DNA of 6,208 bases. Origin: Treponema sp. Lineage in GTDB: Bacteria > Spirochaetota > Spirochaetia > Treponematales > Breznakiellaceae. The stretch spans positions 1-6,208 of the forward strand of contig JAIROH010000098.1 in the NCBI GenBank assembly GCA_031257595.1, written 5' to 3'. The notes beneath the pieces are model-generated. The model did no database searches. It worked only from the letters and a program-made list of their open reading frames with translations, and was not told the origin of the DNA. The position numbers were made by a program, and so were the translations under genes. Positions 1 to 5,229 of this stretch are shown here, piece by piece (the stretch's first letter is position 1; each line of letters opens with the position of its first letter).

Positions 1-330
1 GGGATATTCGACCTTGGCCCCCAAACGGCGCGGCTGCTTAAAAGTTATCTGTGGATCCACGGCGCAGCGGCGCCGGTTTTCTGGGCGCCGGCTTTTATCC
101 TGCCTAACGCCCTTCGGGCGGCGGGAGATGTCCGGTACTGCATGATCGTCTCTTCGATAACCATGTGGACCATCCGAATCACCACCGCGTATATTCTCGC
201 ATATCCTCTGGGAATCGGCCCGGCCGCCGCCTGGTACGCGATGGGCGCCGATTTTGTCGTGAGGGGATTGTTTTTTGTGTCACGATGGACAGGCGGACGC
301 TGGCAGGGGAAAAAAGTTATCCGGGAATGA
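1..330 (+). CDS. MATE-family efflux transporter, C-terminal fragment
   Basis: The frame is open from base 1 to the TGA at 328-330 and gives the last 109 residues of an integral membrane protein; the start lies left of the window. Three hydrophobic stretches are visible at about residues 17-36, 47-70 and 75-95 of the fragment. Between the first two sits LPNALRAAGDVRYCM, typical of the loop in MATE (multidrug and toxic compound extrusion) transporters, followed by a typical late MATE helix pair (ITTAYILAYPLGIGPAAAWYAM). The protein ends in a short basic tail (GGRWQGKKVIRE). MATE proteins are inner-membrane antiporters that export cationic drugs or metabolites in exchange for Na+ or H+; the substrate cannot be told from this piece. 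The 3' end overlaps the end of the convergent glycosylase gene by 14 bases, and no terminator is seen between them. Family assignment is fairly secure; subfamily is not. Confidence 0.85.
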   Translation, partial: GIFDLGPQTARLLKSYLWIHGAAAPVFWAPAFILPNALRAAGDVRYCMIVSSITMWTIRITTAYILAYPLGIGPAAAWYAMGADFVVRGLFFVSRWTGGRWQGKKVIRE

Positions 331-1246
331 TTTTGCCGGCGCTTTCCCGGTAATAGTAAAACAGAAACTGCTGGGCAACGCCGGAAAAACGTCCGAAGCG
401 GTTTATAAGGTTTTTCCGCATTGTTTTTTGGGACACGCTTTCGTTAAACAGATCAACGTATATTTTCTTTACCCAGGTATCTACGGGAAAAACATCGTAA
501 CGGCCAAACGCAAAAAGGGCTATGCAATCCGCGGCCTTGGGGCCGATGCCTTTGAAGGTCATGAGCTTTTCTACCAGTTCTTCGACAGGAAGAATCTCCG
601 GTCCGTCGAAATTCCGCGCCGCCTTCCGCGCCGCTTCGAGAATCCATGCCGCCCTGTATCCGCAGCCCAGCTCCCGGTAAAAGCTTTCGTCCATGGCCGC
701 CATTTTTTTGGCTGACGGAAAAGTGAAAAAAGATCCGAACTCGCTTTCGCGGCGTCTGCCCAATGCCGTACAGATCCTTTCAAGGGTTCCTTTGATTCGT
801 TTAATGTTGTTGTTTGTGCTGAGAATAAAGCTGATAAGGGTTTCAAACCTGTCCTGTTTGAGTAAACGCAGCCCTTTTCCGTACTCAAACGCGCGTTCGA
901 TCAACGGCGGAATATCCCGCGCCCGTGAACGCCGTGTAACCCGCGGATCTTGTGCGGGCGGCGCGGCAAGCTGCCGGCGCAGCTCTTTCAGTATCGGCGT
1001 ATATGAGGTTTCAAGATCAAAATAGTTTACAAAATACCCGATGTCTTTTTCCTCGGCGCGGATAACAGTCATTCCCCTCTCTTCGGCAAGCAGGCATTTT
1101 CTGTTTTTGGAAATTAGTTCGTAGGTCACGTGTCCGCCGGAATCCGCGCTTTTTGTAAACCGGAACAACTGCCCGCATTCAACGGTAGCCTGTATGTTAA
1201 GATCTTTTTTGGGAACGATGATTTTCCCCGCATCAAGGCTGAACAT
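317..1246 (-). CDS. ogg: 8-oxoguanine DNA glycosylase / AP lyase (OGG1 family)
   Basis: This 309-residue protein has the OGG1 layout: an N-terminal OGG_N domain (about 1-115, with CGQLFRF at 24-30) and a C-terminal HhH-GPD glycosylase domain (about 125-300). It should excise 8-oxoguanine from DNA and nick the strand by beta-elimination, as the first step of base excision repair. The hairpin-helix-hairpin motif FKGIGPKAADCI (231-242) supplies the catalytic lysine K237, and PVD at 254-256 supplies the conserved aspartate D256; these match human K249 and D268. STNNNIKRI (143-151) and LGCGYRAAW (193-201) match the lesion-strand and estranged-cytosine contact regions of human OGG1. The ATG at 1246 follows the upstream TAG by 7 bases, with AGGG overlapping that stop, so translation is probably coupled to the kinase-like gene. 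The last 14 bases overlap the convergent MATE gene. A full-length, intact OGG is less usual in bacteria than MutM (Fpg). The family call is strong; base specificity is inferred. Confidence 0.93.
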   Translation of the reverse strand: MFSLDAGKIIVPKKDLNIQATVECGQLFRFTKSADSGGHVTYELISKNRKCLLAEERGMTVIRAEEKDIGYFVNYFDLETSYTPILKELRRQLAAPPAQDPRVTRRSRARDIPPLIERAFEYGKGLRLLKQDRFETLISFILSTNNNIKRIKGTLERICTALGRRRESEFGSFFTFPSAKKMAAMDESFYRELGCGYRAAWILEAARKAARNFDGPEILPVEELVEKLMTFKGIGPKAADCIALFAFGRYDVFPVDTWVKKIYVDLFNESVSQKTMRKNLINRFGRFSGVAQQFLFYYYRESAGKIIPG

Positions 1247-1253
1247 CTCCGCC

Positions 1254-2075
1254 CTACGGCATTATGTTGTATTCCTGAACCACCTGTATTTCCGGCTTGA
1301 CGGAAGCGACCACGGGAACTTCCTTCGCGGCCTGGACAGCGGCTGCTATCGTAGCCTGGGAATTGGCAACCCCAAAAAGGGTAACGGCCCCGGAGCTGAC
1401 CCTGGCTTCCAGAAAATGAACCTGAATGTTCTTTTCAAAAAGTATGCGCTGAAGTACCTGCTGGCCCAAAATACGATCTTTGACCATAAGGGCGCTGCGG
1501 GTTTCCTTTTCTTCGTCAATTGTTCTTTCAAGGGCATGTTTGATAATGTCCGCGCAGAGTTCCGGATGCAGTATCCCGGTATTCAGCGTAAGGTGGTAGT
1601 TTGAAGGATTTTTCCACTTCTGGTCAAAGAAATAACGGTGAAACCCTGCCCGGTCATGATCGCTCTGCTCAATTATCTGCCGGGCGCGGTGTTCGTCACA
1701 GTGAAAATACCCCTTGACCCTTTCCGTGCGAACTTCGATCGGCGCCGCGAGAAAAACGGAAAAGACGGCGGGGAGATCCCCCAATATGGCGGTACAGCCC
1801 CTGCCGATAAAAACGCGGTTCCCTTGGCCGGCCTCGGAGAAAATCGCCGTCTTCAGGTAGTGAAGATAATCGTCCCTGTCCTGGGAAAGGGACGCGAAAA
1901 GATTGGGCTTGCGTTCGTCGTATTTTTCAATCTTCCGCTCGTTCACCCCAAGCTTTTTCATCTGCTCTTCAAGACCGTGTTTGTCCACAAAACGGTACTT
2001 CAACAAGTTGGCAAGCTCATGGGCGGTTTCGTCACCCAGAGCCGCGAGTTCACGGGAAATGGTAACAATAGCCAT
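1254..2075 (-). CDS. Cytidylate kinase-like protein with C-terminal BON domain
   Basis: The chosen start is the ATG at 2075 (273 residues), because GGAGG lies 7 bases upstream and the protein then opens with MAIVTISRE, the usual start of the Cytidylate_kin2 family. A longer open frame up to 2207 would place low-complexity intergenic DNA in the protein. Residues 1-185 resemble Cytidylate_kin2: TISREL (5-10), RFVDKHGL (28-35), VFIGRGCTAIL (88-98), VFLAAPIEVRTERV (107-120), then a region with D141/R142 and NYHLTLNTG (159-167). Residues about 197-267 resemble a BON domain, with a VSSGAVTLFGVANS strand-turn core (226-239). The expected glycine-rich P-loop (GSGG type) reads AALGDET at 11-17, so ATP binding is doubtful. 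Family members are predicted to phosphorylate CMP/dCMP or act as regulators, and are distinct from the housekeeping Cmk. It is the first gene of a two-gene unit with the glycosylase. Domain calls are good; activity is unknown. Confidence 0.85.
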   Translation of the reverse strand: MAIVTISRELAALGDETAHELANLLKYRFVDKHGLEEQMKKLGVNERKIEKYDERKPNLFASLSQDRDDYLHYLKTAIFSEAGQGNRVFIGRGCTAILGDLPAVFSVFLAAPIEVRTERVKGYFHCDEHRARQIIEQSDHDRAGFHRYFFDQKWKNPSNYHLTLNTGILHPELCADIIKHALERTIDEEKETRSALMVKDRILGQQVLQRILFEKNIQVHFLEARVSSGAVTLFGVANSQATIAAAVQAAKEVPVVASVKPEIQVVQEYNIMP

Positions 2076-2082
2076 AGCGTAT

Positions 2083-2087
2083 CCTCC
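2083..2087 (-). promoter_or_regulatory. Shine-Dalgarno that fixes the kinase-like gene start
   Basis: GGAGG on the minus strand lies 7 bases before the ATG at 2075. It decides between this start and the upstream ATG at 2207, which would lie inside the divergent Nudix gene and has no comparable site. Confidence 0.85.
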
Positions 2088-2099
2088 GGCTGTTACAGC

Positions 2100-2109
2100 G
2101 TACAAGTAC
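2100..2109. repeat. Short inverted repeat in the kinase-like 5' leader
   Basis: GTACAAGTAC is an inverted repeat: GTAC on each side of a 2-base centre. It lies between the predicted minus-strand promoter and the Shine-Dalgarno of the kinase-like gene. The position suits a small operator, but the element is short and could be chance. Confidence 0.3.
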
Positions 2110-2130
2110 CCTGATATTTTTGTTATTATT

Positions 2131-2159
2131 ACTATAAGATCATATTTGTATGGAAACAA
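2131..2159 (-). promoter_or_regulatory. Candidate sigma-70 promoter for the kinase-like/ogg unit
   Basis: Read on the minus strand, TTGTTT (2154-2159) is separated by 17 bases from TATAGT (2131-2136). The -10 matches consensus at 5 of 6 positions and the -35 at 3 of 6. Predicted transcription would begin near 2124, leaving a leader of about 50 bases. The -35 lies inside the first codons of the divergent Nudix gene and the -10 overlaps TATAAG (2133-2138) on the plus strand, so the two divergent promoters may compete. Confidence 0.45.
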
Positions 2160-2710
2160 GTCATTTAATCTGGAAGGAAGGAGAAAGCAGACAGCTTTTT
2201 CGTTCAAAAGTGTTTTCGATACGGGAAACGGAAAGCCGCTCTCCCAGGGGTGAAAGCCGCCTTTTTACGGTTATGGATGCCCCGGATTGGGTAATCGTCG
2301 TACCGCTGCTTGAAACCGAAAAGGGGCCGTGTTTTGTCATGGTCCGCCAATGGAGACACGGTTCCCGGGAACTAAGCCTGGAATTTCCCGGCGGAGTTAT
2401 GGAAAAAGGTGAATCGGCTGAAGAAGGCGCAAAACGGGAATTTGAGGAAGAGACGGCGTACCGGGCCGCGAAACTTCGCACGCTGGGGGACATGAGCCCA
2501 AACCCGGCGATTATGTCAAACCGGGTCCATTTTTATGCCGCCGAAAATCTTACGCCGCTGCGTTCCCAAAACCTCGACGAAGACGAATTTGTTGATGTGG
2601 AACGCATCCCCGTCGGGGACGTTATCGGCGGCATGGGAAAGCCGCCGTTTATACACGCCCTTACCGCCGCGGCCCTTGCCCTGTATATGGGCCGGACCGC
2701 GGTTTCATAA
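2150..2710 (+). CDS. Nudix hydrolase, ADP-ribose pyrophosphatase-like
   Basis: This 186-residue protein has a Nudix fold and should hydrolyse a nucleoside diphosphate linked to another group, most likely ADP-ribose or an ADP-sugar, in the cytoplasm with Mg2+ or Mn2+. The Nudix box spans 82-104: G82, E88, then REFEEETAY at 96-104. It fits GX5EX7REUXEEXGU except that the late glycine is alanine (A103); the metal-binding glutamates E97, E100 and E101 are present. The N-terminal part with DAPDWVIVVPLL (43-54), the VRQWRHG segment (65-71) and the SPNPAIMSNRVHFYAA loop (116-131) are typical of the ADP-ribose pyrophosphatase group, with prolines P117 and P119 about 13-15 residues past the box. No Shine-Dalgarno precedes the ATG at 2150. 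An upstream TAA in frame at 2135-2137 rules out a longer start apart from ATT, and TATAAG (2133-2138) could give an almost leaderless mRNA. The gene diverges from the kinase-like gene and converges on the LysM gene. The exact substrate is uncertain. Confidence 0.9.
   Translation: METSHLIWKEGESRQLFRSKVFSIRETESRSPRGESRLFTVMDAPDWVIVVPLLETEKGPCFVMVRQWRHGSRELSLEFPGGVMEKGESAEEGAKREFEEETAYRAAKLRTLGDMSPNPAIMSNRVHFYAAENLTPLRSQNLDEDEFVDVERIPVGDVIGGMGKPPFIHALTAAALALYMGRTAVS
2667..2702. repeat. Interrupted inverted repeat at the Nudix gene 3' end
   Basis: CCGCGG at 2667-2672 pairs with CCGCGG at 2697-2702. Inside it, CC (2674-2675) pairs with GG (2694-2695), and GCCC (2678-2681) pairs with GGGC (2689-2692) around a 7-base loop. 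In RNA this gives about 12 base pairs with small internal mismatches, followed on the plus strand only by TTT. It lies in the last codons of the Nudix gene, just before the 16-base convergent gap. It might slow or stop Nudix transcription, but without a real T-tract it is not a convincing terminator. Confidence 0.3.
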
Positions 2711-2726
2711 CGTAAGGAAAATTCGG

Positions 2727-3500
2727 TTACATTTCGTCGTAATTGGCTTCCGGATCCCACATGCCCTGCCGGACTTCTCCGTCCAGGCTGGGTATGTCCA
2801 ACACCATACCCGGCCGGATAAGGTGCGGATTGTCCGGATTGGGCAGCTTGTCCTTGTTGGCGTTGTAGAGGGCCCGCCACTCGTACACGTCACCGTATAC
2901 CCAGGACCAGCCGGCGATGACAGAAAGGCAGTCTCCCGTATCACGCCAGTTACGCACGGTATACTGGGCGGGCAGGGTTCCGTCGCCGGGTCCGGGAGGC
3001 TCCGGTTCGGCGGGCCCCGGTTGTTTCCCGGGCGCCTGTACATTGGCAAGAATAACCAGCACTCTTTCGGCGGATTCCCTCGCGGGGACCCATTCTTCGG
3101 CGCGGCGGGCTTCCAGAGCCTGATTGTAGTAGGTTCCCGCTTCCGCATATTCGGCGGGATAGCGGGTTGCGGCGCCCACCTGTCCCGCCCATGTATAACG
3201 GCTGTGCGCTCTTGCTATGGCGTAATCGGCAAGACGCATCGTGACATATTCATCGGAAAGACGGGCATATTCGGCGGCCTCTTCGGCGTAATCCGCCGAC
3301 GCATCGTAATCGCCTTCCTCATACGCGTCCTTTGCCAGCTGGGTAAGACGCACGCTCCGCAAATAATATTCGTTGTTGAGTATCGTTCCGGGAATATTCT
3401 GACCGCCCTGTTCCGTTGTCTGGGCAAAAACCGGGACAAGAACAAAAAACATGACCGCGACAAAAAGCGCGGCTTTTGGCAATACATGGTATTTCTGCAT
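2727..3500 (-). CDS. Secreted LysM-domain protein with N-terminal helical repeat region
   Basis: The 257-residue product has a signal peptide (1-26; basic start, hydrophobic AALFVAVMFFVLVPVFA, likely cleavage after VFA), so it should act in the periplasm or at the cell surface. Residues about 40-155 form a charged, alanine-, tyrosine- and glutamate-rich helical region. A segment RYPAEYAEAGTYYNQALE (113-130) and the following A-rich stretch resemble the repeats of the neighbouring lipoprotein. A proline/glycine-rich linker (157-175) leads to one LysM domain (about 179-237; starts YTVRNWRDTGD, ends LIRPGMVLDIP). LysM domains bind N-acetylglucosamine-containing glycans such as peptidoglycan. A short acidic tail follows. 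The gene starts 3 bases after the lipoprotein stop, and its GAGGAG site overlaps the last two codons of that gene, so the pair is one transcript. No catalytic domain is visible; a peptidoglycan-binding structural or scaffolding role is inferred. Confidence 0.88.
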   Translation of the reverse strand: MQKYHVLPKAALFVAVMFFVLVPVFAQTTEQGGQNIPGTILNNEYYLRSVRLTQLAKDAYEEGDYDASADYAEEAAEYARLSDEYVTMRLADYAIARAHSRYTWAGQVGAATRYPAEYAEAGTYYNQALEARRAEEWVPARESAERVLVILANVQAPGKQPGPAEPEPPGPGDGTLPAQYTVRNWRDTGDCLSVIAGWSWVYGDVYEWRALYNANKDKLPNPDNPHLIRPGMVLDIPSLDGEVRQGMWDPEANYDEM

Positions 3501-3503
3501 TTT

Positions 3504-4646
3504 TTACTCCTCGTCCCCGATAATTTCCTGGGCGTTTCTGGCATTTATTTCGCTTTCGGAAACTTTCTGTTCGGCCAGCCGTATTGCTTCTTCGGCCCTG
3601 ACCTGTTTTTCTACGGCGGCGTCCCTGCTCTGCCTGAAAAGGATCCCGGATCGTTCAAAGAGATCGGCGGCCTCCGCGAAATTCCCCGCCCGCAGGGCTA
3701 CGTGAGCCTCGTTATAGGTTCTGTCGGCGTTTTGATACTCGTTACGGACAGCTACGTTGGCTTTTGCCTCCAGAGCCGCCTGCCGCCATGACTGGGCCGA
3801 AGCGCTCCGTTCGTTGGTATAGCCTATCCAGCCGTTTTCCAAAACCAGGTTAAACCTGTTAACAGCCTCGCCGGCGCTTTCCCCGGCGTCCGCCAGCGAA
3901 CCCTGATCGAAAAGATCCACGGCCTGGTTTCCCGCGTCGGCGCCGGCTTCGTAATTCTCCGGATCATAGGTGATAAAATCATAGGCGTCGGCTTCCTGTT
4001 TAAGGGCGTAAGCGTCCGCGATGGTTTTTAGCACCACATAGCGATCGTAGGCCACCGTTCCGTCCGCCAGCGCGCCGGAATAATCGCCGTTGTCATATTT
4101 ATCCTGGACGGACTGGGCCAGCTCATCGGTGGCGTCAAAACGGTCGGGGAGTATGTCCCTTGCCCCGGCATCCAGCGCCGCTTCCCGCGCCGCCAAAAGC
4201 TGCTGCGCCCTGTCTTGGGCAAACAGTGGAAGGGCCTTTCCGTAAAGGTCGTCGTAAACGCCGGTAATCCGCCGCCATTCATCCGCCCGGTTCCTCGCCT
4301 CTCCAAGGGTCGCGGGGCTGCCTGCCCTGTCCGCCTCCCCATAGCGGGATTCGGCGGAATCCCAGTCTTCCGGGAAATAAGACGCGGCGTCCACTCCCTG
4401 CGCACGGGTACGGGCCGCTTCAGCTCCGGCGCGGGCATCCTCGAAAACCTGAAGGGAGGCCGCGTCGGCCGGACCGTTGAGGTCTTCTACAGCCGGGCCG
4501 GTTGTATCGTCCACGGAATCGGTGGCGACATCCTCGGGCGGGGTTTTACAGGAAATGAACACAAATGAGATCAAAAAACCCAGCAAAATGAGCCGGATAT
4601 ATTTCTTTCTGCCAAAAAGCCAATCCTGCCGGTTACAATACTTCAT
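3504..4646 (-). CDS. Lipoprotein with four helical (TPR-like) repeats
   Basis: The 380-residue product begins with a basic N-region, then hydrophobic YIRLILLGFLISFVFI (16-31) and a cysteine at 33 (VFISC). This fits a lipoprotein signal with the loose lipobox common in spirochaetes; C33 would be lipidated and the rest would face the periplasm or surface. An acidic Asp/Thr-rich linker (37-62) follows. The body carries about four degenerate alpha-helical repeats of 62-75 residues, each with an aromatic/proline turn then A-x3-Y/F-like helices: YFPEDWDSAESRY (90-102), ILPDRFDATDELAQ (165-178), YDPENYEAGADAG (227-239) and VRNEYQNADRTYN (300-312). Each continues with a G-D/N-[YF]-x-[EG]-A-like helix. 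The C-terminus is a charged, probably coiled-coil, helix (343-373). The start at 4646 has GGAGG 9 bases upstream. It leads an operon with the LysM gene. No named family is recognised; an envelope scaffold or binding protein is inferred. Confidence 0.85.
   Translation of the reverse strand: MKYCNRQDWLFGRKKYIRLILLGFLISFVFISCKTPPEDVATDSVDDTTGPAVEDLNGPADAASLQVFEDARAGAEAARTRAQGVDAASYFPEDWDSAESRYGEADRAGSPATLGEARNRADEWRRITGVYDDLYGKALPLFAQDRAQQLLAAREAALDAGARDILPDRFDATDELAQSVQDKYDNGDYSGALADGTVAYDRYVVLKTIADAYALKQEADAYDFITYDPENYEAGADAGNQAVDLFDQGSLADAGESAGEAVNRFNLVLENGWIGYTNERSASAQSWRQAALEAKANVAVRNEYQNADRTYNEAHVALRAGNFAEAADLFERSGILFRQSRDAAVEKQVRAEEAIRLAEQKVSESEINARNAQEIIGDEE
3507..3512 (-). promoter_or_regulatory. 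Shine-Dalgarno of the LysM gene, inside the lipoprotein gene end
   Basis: GAGGAG on the minus strand encodes the last two glutamates of the lipoprotein and lies 6 bases before the LysM gene ATG at 3500. Ribosomes ending the lipoprotein should readily restart here, which supports coupled expression. Confidence 0.8.
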
Positions 4647-4655
4647 TCTTTATTA

Positions 4656-4660
4656 CCTCC
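4656..4660 (-). promoter_or_regulatory. Shine-Dalgarno of the lipoprotein gene
   Basis: GGAGG on the minus strand lies 9 bases before the ATG at 4646, supporting that start and its unusually long basic N-region before the signal helix. Confidence 0.8.
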
Positions 4661-4682
4661 ATAACATCGTCATAGTAATCGC

Positions 4683-4712
4683 AGTATACCATATATACCC
4701 GTTATTTTGCAA
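4683..4712 (-). promoter_or_regulatory. Extended -10 promoter for the lipoprotein-LysM operon
   Basis: Read on the minus strand, TTGCAA (4707-4712, 4 of 6 consensus) is followed after 18 bases by TATACT (4683-4688, 5 of 6). The TG of an extended -10 (TGG directly before TATACT) is present. Transcription would begin near 4676, giving a leader of about 30 bases with the GGAGG site. The -35 overlaps the last codons of the RNase HI gene, so the operon can be transcribed independently of the genes upstream. No terminator is seen between RNase HI and this promoter. Confidence 0.6.
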
Positions 4713-5229
4713 TCATTTGAGTCATTACATCGTGTACCATGGCGTCGCAGCGTTCGTTGTATTTGTTGCCGGCATGCCCTTTGACCCAGCGCCAGTCAAT
4801 GGGAAGGTTGAGAGCGGCGGAATCCAGTTCCATCCACAGATCCCGGTTCTTTACCGGCTGTTTGCCGCTTGTCTTCCACGCGTTCCGTTTCCAGTTCCCC
4901 ATCCACTGGGTAATGCCCTTTTGCACATATTGGGAATCGGTATATACGGTTATTCTTGCGGTAGAAGTATTTATATCTATATTCAGCAAGGATTTAACTT
5001 TTCTGAGCGCCGCGATAACGGCAAGAAGCTCCATCCGGTTATTGGTAGTTTGAAGCTCCCCGTCTGAACCCTCGGCAACCAGCTCCGGGCCCGCTCCACT
5101 CGGCTTGTCTTTTGAGGGGCCGAGGATCACATAGGCCCAGCCGCCGGGACCGGGATTGCCGGAACAGCCCCCGTCGGTATATACGACGAGCCCCGGCCCG
5201 CCGCTTTTTTCGGCGTTAATACCGGACAA
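4702..5229 (-). CDS. rnhA: Ribonuclease HI
   Basis: This 175-residue protein is a type 1 RNase H, which cuts the RNA strand of RNA:DNA hybrids (R-loops, Okazaki primers) in the cytoplasm. The acidic active site is complete: D19 in YTDGGCSGNPGPGG (17-30), E67 in TTNNRMEL (61-68), D98 in YTDSQYV (96-102), H152 in VKGHAGN (149-155) and D162 in NERCD (158-162). The basic handle region used for hybrid binding is visible at 109-129 (WMGNWKRNAWK and on). It is about 20 residues longer than the E. coli enzyme, mainly through a short N-terminal extension and a Gly/Pro/Ser-rich insertion at 37-58. The start is a TTG at 5229 that overlaps the end of the oxidoreductase gene by 14 bases. No ATG or GTG lies between the in-frame upstream TAG and the YTDGG motif, so TTG is the best choice. 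The ribosome site is weak (GGGA), suggesting coupling to the upstream gene. Confidence 0.95.
   Translation of the reverse strand: MSGINAEKSGGPGLVVYTDGGCSGNPGPGGWAYVILGPSKDKPSGAGPELVAEGSDGELQTTNNRMELLAVIAALRKVKSLLNIDINTSTARITVYTDSQYVQKGITQWMGNWKRNAWKTSGKQPVKNRDLWMELDSAALNLPIDWRWVKGHAGNKYNERCDAMVHDVMTQMIAK

Noticed and set aside
68..96. Terminator-like hairpin (CGGCGCC, 9-base loop, GGCGCCG) followed by TTTT
   Set aside because: It lies inside the MATE coding frame and arises from codons for a repeated Ala-Pro pattern in a membrane helix, far from the gene end. A functional terminator there would cut the gene short.
1194..2114. Plus-strand open frames antisense to the kinase-like gene
   Set aside because: They lack domains and ribosome sites and overlap a clear gene; they look like shadow frames.
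2076..2207. Longer 317-residue version of the kinase-like protein starting at 2207
   Set aside because: The extra residues are encoded by AT-rich intergenic DNA and the Nudix gene start. The ATG at 2075 has a well-spaced GGAGG and matches the family N-terminus.
2535..3791. A 418-codon open frame on the plus strand, antisense to the LysM and lipoprotein genes
   Set aside because: It starts inside the Nudix gene, crosses two well-supported minus-strand genes and shows no recognisable domain. Its length is explained by the codon use of the real genes on the other strand.
4028..4438. 136-codon open frame on the minus strand in another frame of the lipoprotein gene
   Set aside because: It lies fully inside the lipoprotein coding region, is rich in Arg/Pro/Thr as expected from a shifted frame, and has no supporting start context.
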